From positions 62,001-126,000 of the forward strand of contig JAPLOA010000080.1 of assembly GCA_026400835.1 (NCBI GenBank): a stretch of 64,000 nucleotides of DNA, read 5' to 3'. The stretch is from Planctomycetales bacterium. Lineage in GTDB: Bacteria; Planctomycetota; Planctomycetia; Planctomycetales; Planctomycetaceae. The stretch's first letter is position 1. Each line of letters begins with the position of its first letter. The notes below the pieces were generated by a model. The model was not told the origin of the DNA and ran no database searches. It saw nothing but the letters and a program-made list of their open reading frames with translations. Both the position numbers and the translations under genes were made by a program. Below, one piece after another: positions 9,543 to 19,012 of this stretch.

Positions 9543-9749
9543 TCGCTCTGCAGTTAAAGTCCGCTTGAGTCTTGCTGGCCGATAGAAATCTCAGACAAGC
9601 CGGATGTTATTCTGTGCGCGACCATGGTTGTGGCTGACTTCTAAAGGTGTCCCGCGAACACTCGGCCTCAATTCGTACCGTGTGGAGAATATCTTTTTGA
9701 ACTCTGCTGTTCGACCACAGAAGCGGACTGGAACCATCGCAGGTTACTG

Positions 9750-10202
9750 ATGACCAACGATCGTGCCGACACGACGGGCATAAACAACGACGTGTCGCGA
9801 CCGAATCAATCGACTCGCTTTACGGGACTTAAGCAGGCTGCCGCTATTGTCGGCGCTGTGGCCTGCCTGATCCTTGCGGGTATTGGATTCTTTCTTCCCG
9901 TCCTTCCGAGTACTCCGTTCGTTCTGCTGGCAAGTTACCTGCTGATCCAGTGTTCGCCGAAAATGCATCGCCGACTCAAAGGATCTCGCTTCTTTGGAAG
10001 AATTCTGAGAGACTGGGAGGACAACAAAGGTATTCGACCGGCCGATAAAGTCCGCGCGATTGTGATTGTGATTGCCGGACTTATTCTGACCTTAAGTATG
10101 GGAAATCTCCCAACCACGTTGCGATTCCTCACTCTGATCCTCGTGCTGATTGGACTATACGTCATCATCCGGCTACCAGTCGCGAAGGATGAGGAACTCT
10201 GA
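9750..10202 (+). CDS. DUF454 (YbaN-like) inner-membrane protein
   Basis: A 150-residue membrane protein. The central pattern AGIGFFLPVLPSTPFVLLASYLLIQCSP followed by KGSRFFGRILRDWEDNKGI is the signature of the DUF454/YbaN family. There are about four transmembrane segments: residues 28-48, 52-70, 98-115 and 118-138. The N-terminal 25 residues are polar. The biochemical role of the family is not known. It stands alone, with the BatA-type gene about 100 bases downstream in the same direction. Confidence 0.88.
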   Translation: MTNDRADTTGINNDVSRPNQSTRFTGLKQAAAIVGAVACLILAGIGFFLPVLPSTPFVLLASYLLIQCSPKMHRRLKGSRFFGRILRDWEDNKGIRPADKVRAIVIVIAGLILTLSMGNLPTTLRFLTLILVLIGLYVIIRLPVAKDEEL

Positions 10203-10306
10203 AACGCAGTCAACAACTGCAGACAGATATTAACCTGCTTTGCCCCTGAAGCCTGACCGTCTAAGATCCACAGCGGATTGATTGCCTCCGGCTGCGGACA
10301 TTGCGC

Positions 10307-12751
10307 ATGACACTCATCAACTCGACACTGATCTTTGGACTGGTGCTGGCAACCGTGCCGGTCATCCTGCACATGGTCATGCGTGCCAGGCCCAAACGCA
10401 TTGAATTCCCCGCGCTGCGTTTGCTGAAAGCACGTCAACCGTCCAACTCGCGCCGAATGCAGCTAAGGCATTTGCTGTTGCTGATTCTTCGTTCTCTGGT
10501 CATCGCCATTCTGGTGATCGCGATCGCTCGCCCATCGTTGCCCGCTGCAAGGTACGGACTCCGCTGGTGGGAATGGGCTATACTCGCCACCGCAATTGCC
10601 GGTAGCACTGCGGCATATTTCCTGTTTGCAGCGCGTGGAGCCAATCGTGACACTGCGTTGGTTGACCATCGTGAACGTAAGGGGCGTCTGAGACTCTGGT
10701 GCCTTCTGGCTGGTATCGCATCCACTTTGATCGGAGTCGGCATTCCATGGGGTCTGCGAGTTCGTGCGGAGTTGTCATCTCCTCGAGCAGAGACATCTGA
10801 GAACATCCCGGTGGCGGCTGTTTTTCTGCTTGATACCAGCTTCAGCATGAAGTACCGGCATGAGAATCGAACTCGTCTGGAACATTGTCGAGATATCGTG
10901 AAGGAGCATATTGGCCGACTTCCCTCAGGCAGTCGAGCTGCCATCTCCGGAGCAGCTCCCAATGAAGACATCATCTTTCAGGCAGACCTGATCGGAGCAG
11001 GCTCAAGACTCGAAACGCTGGAACCGACTGCGGTCCCGGAATCCCTGAATCGCCGAATCAAGGCTGCGATTCAGACTCAGGTCGACGACCGAAAACGCGT
11101 CCAGGAAGACGCGGGCCGTGGAGGATCTGCAGATCTGTTTGCACGCGAGATTTATGTGCTCACAGATTTATCAAGGACAGCATGGCAGGATCCGGATGAA
11201 AGTGGGCTTTCTGATTTTCTGAAGCAACACGACTGGCTGCAGATCTATATTGTCGATGTTTCGGTTCCTGACGCCGTTAATGCCGCCATCATGGATCTGA
11301 GACTTTCCAGCGACACCACGATTTCTGGACGTGACCTGCTGCTGACGATGAACATCTCAACGATCGGTATTCCCCCGGGGAAGAAGACAATTGAAACGCT
11401 GTTGATTGATTCCGGTGGAGCGGAAACTCGCTTCGGGGCTCCTCAGATCGTAGATCCTGGCAATGGATCGGCGGAGGTTCAAACCGCAGTGCGAATCACG
11501 GGCAATCAGACCTATGTGCAGGGCGTGGTGAGATTAAACTCCGAAGATCCATTGCCAGATGACAACTTGAAGTATTTCTCGTGTGGTGTTCGTCCGCGTC
11601 CCAGACTGTTACTGATCTCCGATCGATTGGAAGAAGGGCAGTTCATTCGGAATGCTCTACTGCCCGAAGAACTGGAACGTTTGGGGACTCCAGAGTGTGA
11701 AATCACCAGTGTCGTGACTGCTCAGGTCAGTCAGCAGAATCTGGCTCAGTATGATGCCGTATTTCTGGTCAACTGCGCCCGCCCGGATGAATCCCTTTGG
11801 AGTGGAATAAAGGGGTTTGCGGAATCCGGTGGAGGAGTATTCGTAGTGGCCGGCTCGAACCGAATTCAAGCAGCCGCATGGTCTGTTACCGTTGCAAAAG
11901 ATCTGCTTCCCGCAACACCTATTCGCAGTGTTCCGTTCCGCAGCCAGCCCGGCAGTCTCCGTCTGACGAAAGTCCAGCATCCATTACTTCAGCCGTTTTC
12001 CGAACACGACGGTCTGAGAACCGAGTTATCGATCGTGGCCTTTGATCGACGCTGGGCTGTGGAGCAGTCTAACGACGTAACGGTGCTGCTGAGTTATGAC
12101 AATCAGGAGGCTCAGCCAGCTCTGCTTGAGCGACGAATCGGATCAGGACGATGCTTGCTGTTCACATCGGCGATGGACAACCTTAACGACGGAGGGAGAC
12201 TATGGAACAATCTGACCTCGAACATCTCCTTCGTTGTGCTCAACGACAGAATCCTGCAACATCTTGCCGGCGTGAACGACCAGCGACGAAACTTCACCGC
12301 AGGAGCTGCGATCGACTTGCCAGTCCCGGTGAGCCAGCGATTTGAACAATATCGGCTTCGCCGCCCCGGGCTGCGGCAGACGTCGGGAACTCTGCCTGCA
12401 GAGGAATCATCTTTGCTACTTACAGATGCCGTGGATCCCGGCCACTATCGCGTCACGCCATTTGAATCTCCCAGCACCTACGAAGCTGCATTCTCAGTCA
12501 ACTTCCGAGATCAGGAGTCGGACCTGATTCGCATTCCTGACAATACTCTGCTGCAGATGTTTGGCACTGATCGAATAATGATTGTGCATGACGTCAATGA
12601 GTTGCAGCGAGCTGTTCGGGTAGCGAGGCTGGGAGTCGAAGTGTTTCCGGTTCTGGCAGGCCTGCTTATTGTGCTGTTCTGTGCAGAACACCTGATGGCG
12701 AACTTCTTTTACGATGAGCCCATCGCCGTGATTCAGGAACTCGGGACATAA
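10307..12751 (+). CDS. BatA/VWA-type membrane protein (aerotolerance-regulator family)
   Basis: An 814-residue membrane protein. The N-terminus (NSTLIFGLVLATVPVILHMVMRARPKRIEFPALRLL) is the BatA N-terminal module, with two membrane helices to about residue 75 and two more near 85-155. A von Willebrand A domain follows from about residue 165 with the MIDAS start DTSFSM. The middle (about 420-560) resembles a class I glutamine-amidotransferase-like fold without a clear active site, and the C-terminus has one helix (VFPVLAGLLIVLFCAEHL). Such proteins usually sit beside a MoxR ATPase and a DUF58 protein; neither is here. ATG 10307 was chosen over TTG 10301. Confidence 0.85.
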   Translation: MTLINSTLIFGLVLATVPVILHMVMRARPKRIEFPALRLLKARQPSNSRRMQLRHLLLLILRSLVIAILVIAIARPSLPAARYGLRWWEWAILATAIAGSTAAYFLFAARGANRDTALVDHRERKGRLRLWCLLAGIASTLIGVGIPWGLRVRAELSSPRAETSENIPVAAVFLLDTSFSMKYRHENRTRLEHCRDIVKEHIGRLPSGSRAAISGAAPNEDIIFQADLIGAGSRLETLEPTAVPESLNRRIKAAIQTQVDDRKRVQEDAGRGGSADLFAREIYVLTDLSRTAWQDPDESGLSDFLKQHDWLQIYIVDVSVPDAVNAAIMDLRLSSDTTISGRDLLLTMNISTIGIPPGKKTIETLLIDSGGAETRFGAPQIVDPGNGSAEVQTAVRITGNQTYVQGVVRLNSEDPLPDDNLKYFSCGVRPRPRLLLISDRLEEGQFIRNALLPEELERLGTPECEITSVVTAQVSQQNLAQYDAVFLVNCARPDESLWSGIKGFAESGGGVFVVAGSNRIQAAAWSVTVAKDLLPATPIRSVPFRSQPGSLRLTKVQHPLLQPFSEHDGLRTELSIVAFDRRWAVEQSNDVTVLLSYDNQEAQPALLERRIGSGRCLLFTSAMDNLNDGGRLWNNLTSNISFVVLNDRILQHLAGVNDQRRNFTAGAAIDLPVPVSQRFEQYRLRRPGLRQTSGTLPAEESSLLLTDAVDPGHYRVTPFESPSTYEAAFSVNFRDQESDLIRIPDNTLLQMFGTDRIMIVHDVNELQRAVRVARLGVEVFPVLAGLLIVLFCAEHLMANFFYDEPIAVIQELGT

Positions 12752-13608
12752 ACTTCGTCGATCATTTTCCGACGGCTTTTGCCCTCTTCAGCCGACGGCG
12801 AATGAAGTCTGCTCCGCCGACACCGCCAGCGATGCCAGGCAGGATGATGCTGCCAGTGCCATCGCCGATTGCAGGTCCGCCTCCCGCTGGACCCGGAGTT
12901 GAAAGAACGCTCCATGAGCGAGCACTGGATTTGGTTGATGTCTTAAGGAAAGGCTCAGAACCAACGATTGTTTCTTTCGAAGCCCGCAAAGAGATTCCGA
13001 TCTTTGGTTTCTGACTGATTACGATCAACATTGGAGGACGTTTCAGTGAAAGGCCGACGCTGGACCTTCTTTTCTGGTCTCCGGCAGTGGGGACACCAAC
13101 TCCAGCCCTCGTCTCTTCCCCTTGAGCCCATCGTCCACGATAGCGAGCCCTCCCCATCGATCAGGCCAGCCTGCAGGAAGCTGACGGCCGGGCTTGTAAG
13201 TCAGACCCACCTGCAGATCAACTCTGCAGCCGCGACGGACTTCCCCGCCCACATCAGACTACCCCTTGACGAGTTGCTCCTTAGCGGAGCTCGTTTCCGT
13301 TTCGTCTGACACATGATGATGGATCACATTTGGACAACGCGCCGTGCCGAGTCCAAAACATCCAATCCAGAGCGCCTACCATCTCCGGGGAACTTCAGAC
13401 CAATTATGATGTGCTTCAGGCTGTAATGTTGAAACCGATTGTACGGACTGTTCGTTGCAGGTCATCGCCGTCACATCCGTCAAACCACCCATACTCCACG
13501 CCGACGGGCCGTGTGACGGGGGTTTAACGAAAAGAATGGCCGCGAGGTTCATTTCGTGTCGTAGCGTTTGGGGAACCTTTGAATGAAAGCTACGAAGGAA
13601 ATTTGCTA
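12752..13608. other. 857-bp gap with competing weak ORFs before the exosortase operon
   Basis: Several overlapping ORFs occur and none is decisive. A leftward frame (12762-13157, or 12762-13031 from an inner ATG) ends in a Gly/Pro-rich stretch, a weakly hydrophobic segment and an RRRLKR tail. A rightward frame, 12802-13014, covers the same bases. On the plus strand a good GGAGG at 13033 stands eight bases before GTG 13046, which would open an 87-residue frame to 13309 without recognisable features. I do not call a gene. The region may hold a decayed gene or a small lineage-specific one. Confidence 0.4.
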
Positions 13609-14538
13609 ATGTCTCTTCCCTCTCGACTCCAACACTGGCGATGTCTGGATTGGCCAGCGCGAGCACTTGTGGCGGCGGGGCTTGTGGGAATCATGGCCTG
13701 GGTCTTTCAAGATCTCCTGAGTAACTGTGTGAGTCGCTGGACCACCGAGCCGCAATACTTCCACGGTTTTATCGTACCCATTACGGCCGTGGGGCTTGGC
13801 TGGATGCGCCGTTCTCATATTCCTCCGGGAGATGCTCGAAGTCATATCAGCGGACTGCTTCTGACGATCACGGGATCATCACTCCACCTGCTGGCCACCT
13901 ACTTCTATCTGGAAGCGTTTGATGCCGCGGGATTTCTGTTTTGTCTGACGGGCATTGTATTGCTTGTCTGGGGCAAACGATTTTTTCGAGGTGTTTGGCC
14001 AGCCGTGCTGTTTACAGGGTTCATGTTGCCACTGCCATTTCAGCTTGAACGCATGTTGTCAGACCCTCTGCAGGTAATGGGAGCGACGGAAGCCACTTAT
14101 TTTATTCAAACATTTGGTATTCCAGCGATCGCTCAGGGCAACACAATTCTGATGGGCGACATTCGCCTCGGCGTTGAGGAAGCCTGCAGCGGCCTCAGAA
14201 TGCTGATGGTCTTCATCGCGATCTCAGCGGCCGCAGTCATCGTCAGTGATCGCTCACGCTGGGAAAAGATTCTGATCCTCATCAGCGCGATTCCGATTGC
14301 TCTGATCAGTAACATCGTCCGAATTGTGGCCACGGCTCTGGCCTATGAATACGCCGACAGAGAAACAGCGGATCTTATTTTCCATGATCTGAGCGGCTGG
14401 CTGATGATGCCACTGGCGATGCTATTGCTGTTTCTGGAACTGAAGATTATCGACCTGCTGTATGTGGAAGTCCCCGACGCTCATCCGGGCCTTTCGTTCC
14501 ATCGGACACAGAGTGGCATAACTGTCAGCAGAACATAA
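13609..14538 (+). CDS. Exosortase (planctomycete type)
   Basis: A 309-residue polytopic membrane protein with about eight hydrophobic segments and the exosortase/archaeosortase catalytic triad: C193 in EEACSGLRML, R238 in SNIVRIVATA and H259 in FHDLSGW. Exosortases cleave proteins carrying a PEP-CTERM-like tail and hand them to the cell surface, usually with an exopolysaccharide system. The start at ATG 13609 has AAGGA about nine bases upstream; the frame opens earlier at a TTG without support. It is the first gene of a four-gene operon: the EpsI gene begins 10 bases after its stop. No PEP-CTERM substrate with a clear signal is encoded in this window. Confidence 0.95.
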   Translation: MSLPSRLQHWRCLDWPARALVAAGLVGIMAWVFQDLLSNCVSRWTTEPQYFHGFIVPITAVGLGWMRRSHIPPGDARSHISGLLLTITGSSLHLLATYFYLEAFDAAGFLFCLTGIVLLVWGKRFFRGVWPAVLFTGFMLPLPFQLERMLSDPLQVMGATEATYFIQTFGIPAIAQGNTILMGDIRLGVEEACSGLRMLMVFIAISAAAVIVSDRSRWEKILILISAIPIALISNIVRIVATALAYEYADRETADLIFHDLSGWLMMPLAMLLLFLELKIIDLLYVEVPDAHPGLSFHRTQSGITVSRT

Positions 14539-14548
14539 GGAATCCGGG

Positions 14549-15226
14549 ATGACTTCTTCCAAAACCTCAATGAGCCGACGTGACTTCGGTCTTTGCCTCG
14601 GTGGTCTCGCTGCACTCAGCGTTTCAGCCGCGGCAGATTCACTGCTAAACGAAGGCCTGAGTGATCCGTTGGTTCTGAACGCAGCGAAGGAATCATTGGA
14701 GAGAATTCCCGCGACGATCGGCGCATGGACATCGACGCCAATGACGATTGATGAACGCGAGATTCGTCTGAGAGAAATCTCAGGCTACTTTCGCCGGGAT
14801 TTTCGACATGCCGAAACCGGGCTCACGGTTGTCCTGACAATTCTTTGCGGCGGCGTTGGTCCGATGAGTGTGCATTCATCGACAGCCTGCTTCGAAGGAG
14901 TTGGCTATTCGCTTGTCTCCGGACCGACCGTTATCGGAATCACAGATAATGAAGATATCACAAACAGGCTGCACAAAGCCGCTTTCAGACCGCAGGGAGC
15001 AAGGACTTCCGACATGACACGAGTATTCTGGGGCTGGAGTGCGGACGGAACATGGAACGCTCCCGCAAATCCACGCATTGCCTATCGGGGACAACCGGTT
15101 CTCTTCAAGTTGTACACCGTAGATCGAGCCGGGGATTCCGGAGACGGACTGGCTCAGTCAGAAACATTTCTCACCGATGCACTTCCTGTGATTCGGCGAG
15201 AGTTGGCAGTGTCCCAAAACTCCTGA
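14549..15226 (+). CDS. Exosortase-associated EpsI/DUF3485-like protein with a Tat-like leader
   Basis: A 225-residue protein. The C-terminal 170 residues fit the EpsI (DUF3485) family that accompanies exosortases: RIPATIGAWTS near the start, a conserved Cys in VHSSTACFEGVGY, and a closing Trp/Tyr-rich strand region. The leader carries MSRRDFGLCLGGLAALS, that is, S-R-R-D-F-G before a hydrophobic core, which fits a twin-arginine signal. A Shine-Dalgarno AAGGA lies about 12 bases before ATG 14549. It is the second gene of the exosortase operon. Its exact biochemical role is not established; the conserved Cys and operon position suggest it assists processing or surface attachment. Confidence 0.88.
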   Translation: MTSSKTSMSRRDFGLCLGGLAALSVSAAADSLLNEGLSDPLVLNAAKESLERIPATIGAWTSTPMTIDEREIRLREISGYFRRDFRHAETGLTVVLTILCGGVGPMSVHSSTACFEGVGYSLVSGPTVIGITDNEDITNRLHKAAFRPQGARTSDMTRVFWGWSADGTWNAPANPRIAYRGQPVLFKLYTVDRAGDSGDGLAQSETFLTDALPVIRRELAVSQNS

Positions 15227-15245
15227 TCTGCGACTAACGACTTCC

Positions 15246-17933
15246 ATGAAGACTTCCACTTCAAAAAGCGGCTCTCGACCACGCGTGCTTAATCCGCGTG
15301 CGGCCCTGATTCTGGCGGTTATCGTGGGTGTATCTGTTGTTGGAGTTCGCAGGATCCATGATCGACAAATGTCACGGACGGTGCAATTCCTGCGTGACAC
15401 GGCCTTTAAGTCACTCGCCAGTGCAGACTATCGCAGTGCTCAGTTGCAATTGAGCCAGTATCTGGCCCTGAAATCAAAAGACCCGGAAGCCCGCGAGCGA
15501 CTTTCATGGCTGCTGTCTGAACGTATCCGAACTCCACAGTCTTTCGAACAGGCGATTCGACTTAACGAAGATCTGTTGAGAACGGACCTGACAAACCACG
15601 AACTGCGTCTGCGCCACACGCGGCTGCTGATCAAGCAGAACCGCATGGCGGATGCCAAAGCTCATCTGGACCTGCTGCAGTCAGCCATGCCCGATGAAGC
15701 CGAGGTATGGTACCTGAGCGCAGTGGTTGCTGGTGCGGGGCGCGATCCTGCGGGTGCGATGAAGTGCCTTAAACGCTCCCTGCGATGTGCGAAGAAGATT
15801 CCCGAGACTTACGCGTTCCTCGCGAAGCTGGCGGATGATACCACGCCATCAGAGTTGCAGCCGGAAGCTCTGATGCAACAGATGATTACCCAGTGCCCCA
15901 ATGGCAAGGCGTATCAGATTCGAGCAGACTATCGCATCGAAAAACAGCTATGGTTCGACGCCATCAGCGACCTCTGGAAGTCATTGGAGGAAACGCCTGA
16001 TGACATGATACTGAATGCTAAGCTCGTGCGTTGTCTTCAGGCACTCGAATCGAATGATGAATCTGATGCGGCTCAGGACCGTGCGATCGCGCAAGCTGTT
16101 CAACGAGGCTGCGAGCACTTTCGTAAGCGAATTACTGCGTCAGGACAGATCCCGGCCCTGCGGCTGTATCTTGCGGCTCTGCAGTGGAAGAATAAAGACA
16201 GAGCCGACGCCATCAACGGACTTGAGCAGGCAATTCAGATTATGCCACGTTCATTCTCTCTGCATGAAACGCTGATTGAGTACCTTGTGGCAGAAAGTCA
16301 GCATCAGAAAGCTCGCCGTCTGCTCGAGAGTATTCCCGCTGGTGCACTCGCGCGGGAAGTTTATCACTATAGCCTCGGACGAATTCTGATGGCTGAAAAA
16401 CGCTGGAAAGAGGCCGCCGATGCTCTTGAGCAGGCAATAGCGTTCGGCAGGAAAAACTCAGCTCTATTTGATCGAGCCCAGATGAGCTATGCAATCTGTC
16501 GTAGCCAGACGGGAGAGTCTCGCGTGGCTCTGGAAGCATTTCGCTCTGTCGTTTCGACTCGACCAGATTCAACAGCCGCTCGACTGGGCATTGCCGCTGC
16601 CTGGGTTCAATCCGGACAACTGGATCTGGCCATTGCAGAATATCGTCAGTTGAAGAATATCACGGGAATCACAGCCAGCCTCGCTGACCTGATGATACAA
16701 AGAAATCTGCAGCAGCCCGAGTCACTCCGGAATTGGGACGAGGTTGATGAGCTGACTCGCGAAGTCAATCCACAGATCGCCGACCCTGTTCAGCGAGCCT
16801 TACTTCGCGCTGATCGATTGTTTGCGACAGGCCAGATCGTAACGGCACTTCAGACGCTGGAACATGCGACAGTAATGTACCCGGATCGCAAGGAGATCGT
16901 CTCCGCTCAGCGTCGCCTGAATGGCGAATTCTCAGTGGGGATTAGCGAACGACTCGCAAAGCTGGCTGCTGAAGAACCATCGAATGCGGAAGTTCAGGCA
17001 ACTTTAATCCGACAAAAACTAAACTCAGAAGGATCTGACGCGGCAATCGCAATGCTCGAGACGACCGCCAGACCGAAGAACTCTGCGGCAGAATCCGAGG
17101 AGACAACGCTGCTCCTCGCGATCCGGATCTCTAACCTTATCGTTTCACTGGAGAGGAAGGGCGGTGACTCGGAGGTGACGAAAACATTTGAACAGGCCGC
17201 TATCCGATACGCAGAGCAATTGGTGTCGCTGAGCCCGAAATATGAAGCAAATCTTGTCAAAACTCTGATGCATGTCGGTCGAACATCTGAGGCCATGAAA
17301 GCCGTTACAGTTCTGCCAGTAAAAGATCGTCCGGAAATGCGAGCGGCCTGCCTGCTGGAAGTTGTACGACCCGAATCCACGCGGGCGACAACGTTGCCAA
17401 CGATCACAAACGTGATGTACGCTCTCATTGGTCAGTACCCAAACAATATGGAACTGAGAGTTCGTTACGCGGAACTTATGATTTATGCCCGGCAGTATTC
17501 ATTCGCTGAACAAACCCTGGCCACGTTGAGCCCCGAAACCGTCAACGCACCACAAGTCCTGGCGCTGCGAGCCTGGCTGCGATCAGCGGAAGAAAAGAAC
17601 GTCCCGGAAGCGATAGAACTGATCAATCAGGCTCTGCGATCCTCCTCGCAGTCATCAGCGTTTCTTGAAATCAAAGCACGAATTCTTCTGACTCAGAACG
17701 AGGCGGACGAAGCATTGCGAATGCTGGAAGCGATCCCGGAGCAGGAGTTGTCGCTGTCTGGACAAGTTTATCTTCTTGCATCACTCCTGAAGCTGGAACG
17801 CGATGCGGAAGCTCACACGATTTTCGAGCAGATCCATCCTCTTCACGATGCGGATTCGTTGTATCCGGCTGACGAGGATCTGCTCAAAGCGATCAGCAAA
17901 CAAATCCTGACACCCTCTACTGCCCAGCGATAA
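15246..17933 (+). CDS. Large TPR-repeat protein of the exosortase operon
   Basis: An 895-residue protein with one N-terminal membrane segment (residues about 15-33, RAALILAVIVGVSVVGV), then tandem tetratricopeptide-type helical repeats over almost the whole length (for example LQLSQYLALKSKDPEARERLSWLLSE and YSLGRILMAEKRWKEAADALEQAI). It would be anchored in the inner membrane with the repeats outside. Large TPR proteins are frequent partners of exosortase/exopolysaccharide loci, where they are thought to scaffold the export machinery. It begins 19 bases after the EpsI gene and is followed four bases after its stop by the glycosyltransferase gene. Confidence 0.88.
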   Translation: MKTSTSKSGSRPRVLNPRAALILAVIVGVSVVGVRRIHDRQMSRTVQFLRDTAFKSLASADYRSAQLQLSQYLALKSKDPEARERLSWLLSERIRTPQSFEQAIRLNEDLLRTDLTNHELRLRHTRLLIKQNRMADAKAHLDLLQSAMPDEAEVWYLSAVVAGAGRDPAGAMKCLKRSLRCAKKIPETYAFLAKLADDTTPSELQPEALMQQMITQCPNGKAYQIRADYRIEKQLWFDAISDLWKSLEETPDDMILNAKLVRCLQALESNDESDAAQDRAIAQAVQRGCEHFRKRITASGQIPALRLYLAALQWKNKDRADAINGLEQAIQIMPRSFSLHETLIEYLVAESQHQKARRLLESIPAGALAREVYHYSLGRILMAEKRWKEAADALEQAIAFGRKNSALFDRAQMSYAICRSQTGESRVALEAFRSVVSTRPDSTAARLGIAAAWVQSGQLDLAIAEYRQLKNITGITASLADLMIQRNLQQPESLRNWDEVDELTREVNPQIADPVQRALLRADRLFATGQIVTALQTLEHATVMYPDRKEIVSAQRRLNGEFSVGISERLAKLAAEEPSNAEVQATLIRQKLNSEGSDAAIAMLETTARPKNSAAESEETTLLLAIRISNLIVSLERKGGDSEVTKTFEQAAIRYAEQLVSLSPKYEANLVKTLMHVGRTSEAMKAVTVLPVKDRPEMRAACLLEVVRPESTRATTLPTITNVMYALIGQYPNNMELRVRYAELMIYARQYSFAEQTLATLSPETVNAPQVLALRAWLRSAEEKNVPEAIELINQALRSSSQSSAFLEIKARILLTQNEADEALRMLEAIPEQELSLSGQVYLLASLLKLERDAEAHTIFEQIHPLHDADSLYPADEDLLKAISKQILTPSTAQR

Positions 17934-17937
17934 TTCT

Positions 17938-18723
17938 ATGCCTCGACTCTCTGTTATCGTTCCCACCTTCTGTGAAGCCGACAATCTGCCGGAACTGGCG
18001 GAACGACTTTTCAGCAGCGTCTCGCAGGAACCCTATGACACCGAACTGATCATCGTCGATGACAACAGTCCGGATGAAACGCGGACGATTTGCGAGGCGT
18101 TAAGTCGGCGGTTTCCTGTTCGTCTGCTCGTCAGAACGAACGAACGCGGACTCTCCAGCGCGGTGATTGAGGGAATCAGAAACGCATCGGGAGAGATCCT
18201 GGTTGTCATGGATGCAGATCTCTCACATCCACCTGAAGCAGTGCCGGAACTAGTTGCAGCCCTTGAAAATCCGATCACTGACTTCGTCATCGGAAGCCGC
18301 TATGTTCGAGGCGGTTCGACGGACGAAGATTGGGGTATTCTGCGTTATCTGAATTCCAGAATGGCGACTTGGCTGGCAACTCCTTTGACGCGAGCTGCTG
18401 ATCCCATGGCCGGATTCTTCGGATTGCGAAGAGAGACTTTTAAGGCCGCAGAACAGCTTAATCCGATTGGCTATAAAATCGGTCTCGAGCTGATGGTCAA
18501 ATGCCGTTGTCAGCGGGTCGTCGAGGTTCCTATTCACTTTGCAAACCGCAAATGCGGCACGAGCAAGCTCAACTTCCGAGAGCAACTGAATTACATCCGA
18601 CACCTTGCACGTCTGTATGCATTTGATTCGACTGCTCAGCAACCACCGATAGCATCGAAGGATTATCTTCTGCAGGGCTCACAAGGCAAAAAGAAGCGGC
18701 AAACGTCCACAGTTACGTTCTGA
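17938..18723 (+). CDS. GT2 glycosyltransferase, polyprenol-phosphate mannosyltransferase-like
   Basis: A 261-residue GT-A fold enzyme: SVIVPTFCEADNLPEL at the start, DDNSPD at residues 41-46, the metal-binding D92-A-D94 in VVMDADLSHPPE, and the acceptor-side FFGLRRE and KCGTSKLNFREQLNY. The pattern is that of dolichol/polyprenol-phosphate mannose synthases, which load a sugar from a nucleotide donor onto a lipid carrier at the cytoplasmic face. There is no C-terminal membrane segment. As the last gene of the exosortase operon, starting four bases after the TPR stop, it probably supplies a lipid-linked sugar for surface glycan or glycoprotein assembly. Confidence 0.9.
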   Translation: MPRLSVIVPTFCEADNLPELAERLFSSVSQEPYDTELIIVDDNSPDETRTICEALSRRFPVRLLVRTNERGLSSAVIEGIRNASGEILVVMDADLSHPPEAVPELVAALENPITDFVIGSRYVRGGSTDEDWGILRYLNSRMATWLATPLTRAADPMAGFFGLRRETFKAAEQLNPIGYKIGLELMVKCRCQRVVEVPIHFANRKCGTSKLNFREQLNYIRHLARLYAFDSTAQQPPIASKDYLLQGSQGKKKRQTSTVTF

Positions 18724-18934
18724 GTGCGGAACTGCAGGCCCGCTCGGAATCCATGGGCAAGCTTTCTCTAATTCGCATTCAATCTCTAAAAAACAAAAAA
18801 CGTCGCAACCAAAGCAGAATCAGCTCAAAACAGTGGTCCGGGATCACTCATGGTATTCCCGATTGCCAACTTCTTGCGTTTGAAAATAGATCTCTGTTGT
18901 GAGCAAGGTCCCGGTCTCCTAAACTTCCGCCTGC

Positions 18935-18957
18935 TTTTTCGGGCTTTTACCGAAAAA
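18935..18957 (+). promoter_or_regulatory. Hairpin in the metK leader
   Basis: TTTTTCGG (18935-18942) and CCGAAAAA (18950-18957) form an eight-base stem with a seven-base loop, 55 bases before metK. It is A-rich on the far side rather than followed by T, so it is not a normal terminator. The 289-base leader between the glycosyltransferase gene and metK shows no SAM riboswitch class that I recognise. A role in metK control is a guess. Confidence 0.35.
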
Positions 18958-19012
18958 AAGTGCATTCAGACCCTTTGGAAGTGGTATCCACGAGACTCAG
19001 GTACAGGCAACA

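Noticed and set aside
12802-13014. Rightward Pro-rich ORF in the gap after the BatA gene
   Set aside because: It is the complement of a leftward Gly-rich frame, with no SD and no family match; I cannot decide which, if either, is real.
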